DNA of 64,000 nt from G963665925 sp050596425 (GTDB lineage Bacteria > Bacillota > Clostridia > Peptostreptococcales > Acidaminobacteraceae), in NCBI RefSeq assembly GCF_050596425.1, contig NZ_CP192292.1:434001-498000 (forward strand), written 5' to 3'. The position numbers and the translations under genes are program-made. The notes beneath the pieces were generated by a model. That model searched no databases. It saw only the letters and a program-made list of their open reading frames with translations, and was not told the origin of the DNA. Shown in pieces: positions 63,328 to 64,000 of the stretch. The stretch's first letter is position 1. Every line of letters begins with the position of its first letter.

Positions 63328-64000
63328 TTGGAAAAGTTTTGTACTTCATGTGGGGAGGCTTTGGGCCAAGACAGCAAGTATTGCGGAAATTGCGGTCAAA
63401 AGGTTAGTGGTGAAACGGATCAAGCGAATCTTGTAGAAAAAGAATCACTAGGTAAGAGTATGGAAGAAAAACAAGCAAAAAAGAAAAATGGAGTGACATA
63501 TAAACGGAAAAAACCAAAAAAGAAGAAAGAAGTAAGAAAGAATGCGAAGAAGACAATAGATTTGAATTTGCAGAATGAAGAGGCAGGCCAGAACGATCAG
63601 AGAAAACATAAAAGTAAAAGACCAATCGGCAGAATTGCCCTGCTTGTTTTATTATTAGTGATGGTTGTTTTTAAAGAGGACTTATTGCTTTTCAATGTAG
63701 GGCTCTTTTTGCTTGTGGCGGGCTGGACCCTCTTTGGCATGGCAAACCCCAGATTGGCACTGCCCTGGTTGCCGCCAGAGAAGAGAACAAGACCAAGGCT
63801 CCTACTTAGAGGACTCATCAGTTCAGTATTAATAGTTTGCATTATAGTTTGGAGTCTGCCTGGCCCGGTAAATACGGATACAGGCAGTGGAAACACAGAC
63901 AGTGGTTCAGTGGAACTTATAAGTCAAGAAGATGTCATTCTTGTGGAAGACCCCTCAAATATTCCACTTGGGATCACACCAAAGCAAGTGAGCTTTGCTG
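63328..64000 (+). CDS. Zinc-ribbon membrane protein, N-terminal part (runs off the right edge)
   Basis: Open frame of 224 codons to the window edge. TTG 63328 starts a zinc ribbon EKFCTSCGEALGQDSKYC followed by GNCGQK (CxxC..CxxC), then a Lys-rich linker, two helices within about residues 95-135 and another near 165-175, and the beginning of an outer domain (VELISQEDVILVEDP). GGGGGA lies about 10 bases upstream. Similar zinc-ribbon membrane proteins are common in Clostridia and of unknown function. Confidence 0.72.
   Translation, partial: MEKFCTSCGEALGQDSKYCGNCGQKVSGETDQANLVEKESLGKSMEEKQAKKKNGVTYKRKKPKKKKEVRKNAKKTIDLNLQNEEAGQNDQRKHKSKRPIGRIALLVLLLVMVVFKEDLLLFNVGLFLLVAGWTLFGMANPRLALPWLPPEKRTRPRLLLRGLISSVLIVCIIVWSLPGPVNTDTGSGNTDSGSVELISQEDVILVEDPSNIPLGITPKQVSFA

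Overview
The window looks like chromosome of a low- to mid-GC Firmicute of class Clostridia. Pointers are the CdaA/CdaR/GlmM set, a sigma-54 activator with a butyrate kinase/phosphotransbutyrylase pathway, a four-subunit ketoisovalerate:ferredoxin oxidoreductase, FeoA/FeoB with a FeoB-associated Cys-rich peptide, the tig-clpP-clpX-lon-engB block, many TTG/GTG starts and strong GGAGG ribosome binding sites. A Fusibacter/Acidaminobacter-like amino-acid fermenter is my guess, not proven. I saw no rRNA, tRNA, transposase, phage gene or CRISPR array.

Layout. 1-292: edge of a DMT-family exporter. 449-2646: c-di-AMP cyclase cdaA and its regulator cdaR; the usual third partner glmM lies 22 kb away at 24503. 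2929-4656: PAS-PAS-AAA-Fis sigma-54 activator. 5060-11521: a four-gene Dpp/Opp-like ABC transporter in which both permeases are fused to large extracytoplasmic domains resembling M28 peptidases that have lost their metal ligands, with no separate binding protein. I consider this the most unusual system here. 12093-18827: fermentation block buk-ptb-buk2, a P-loop ATPase and vorDBAC, headed by a textbook -24/-12 promoter with palindromes upstream. 18828-19651: non-coding tract with hairpins, a 65-bp inverted repeat and a 39-bp tandem repeat.

19652-33873: RDD protein, Cache lipoprotein, MATE exporter, TMEM165-like transporter, glmM, mnmH, an orphan CheY-like receiver, a papain-like membrane protein next to a BrxD-like ATPase, an EF-hand-loop protein, a receiver with a degenerate GGDEF and a BaiN-like flavoprotein. 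33863-38934: tag, feoAB plus accessory peptide, a Cys-containing Crp/Fnr regulator and a radical SAM protein. 39137-50572: assorted enzymes and membrane proteins, including RtcB, RecX, YeiH and a UvrD-like helicase. 51012-58227: proteostasis block. 58401-63181: two membrane sensors without output domains, a cyclophilin and a Cache-PAS-GGDEF cyclase. 63328 to the end: start of a zinc-ribbon membrane protein.

How the parts may work together (inference). The transporter would import peptides or related compounds. VOR would oxidise branched-chain 2-oxo acids to acyl-CoAs with reduced ferredoxin, and Ptb/Buk would convert acyl-CoA to acid plus ATP. The sigma-54 activator is the only candidate in view to fire the -24/-12 promoter of that block.
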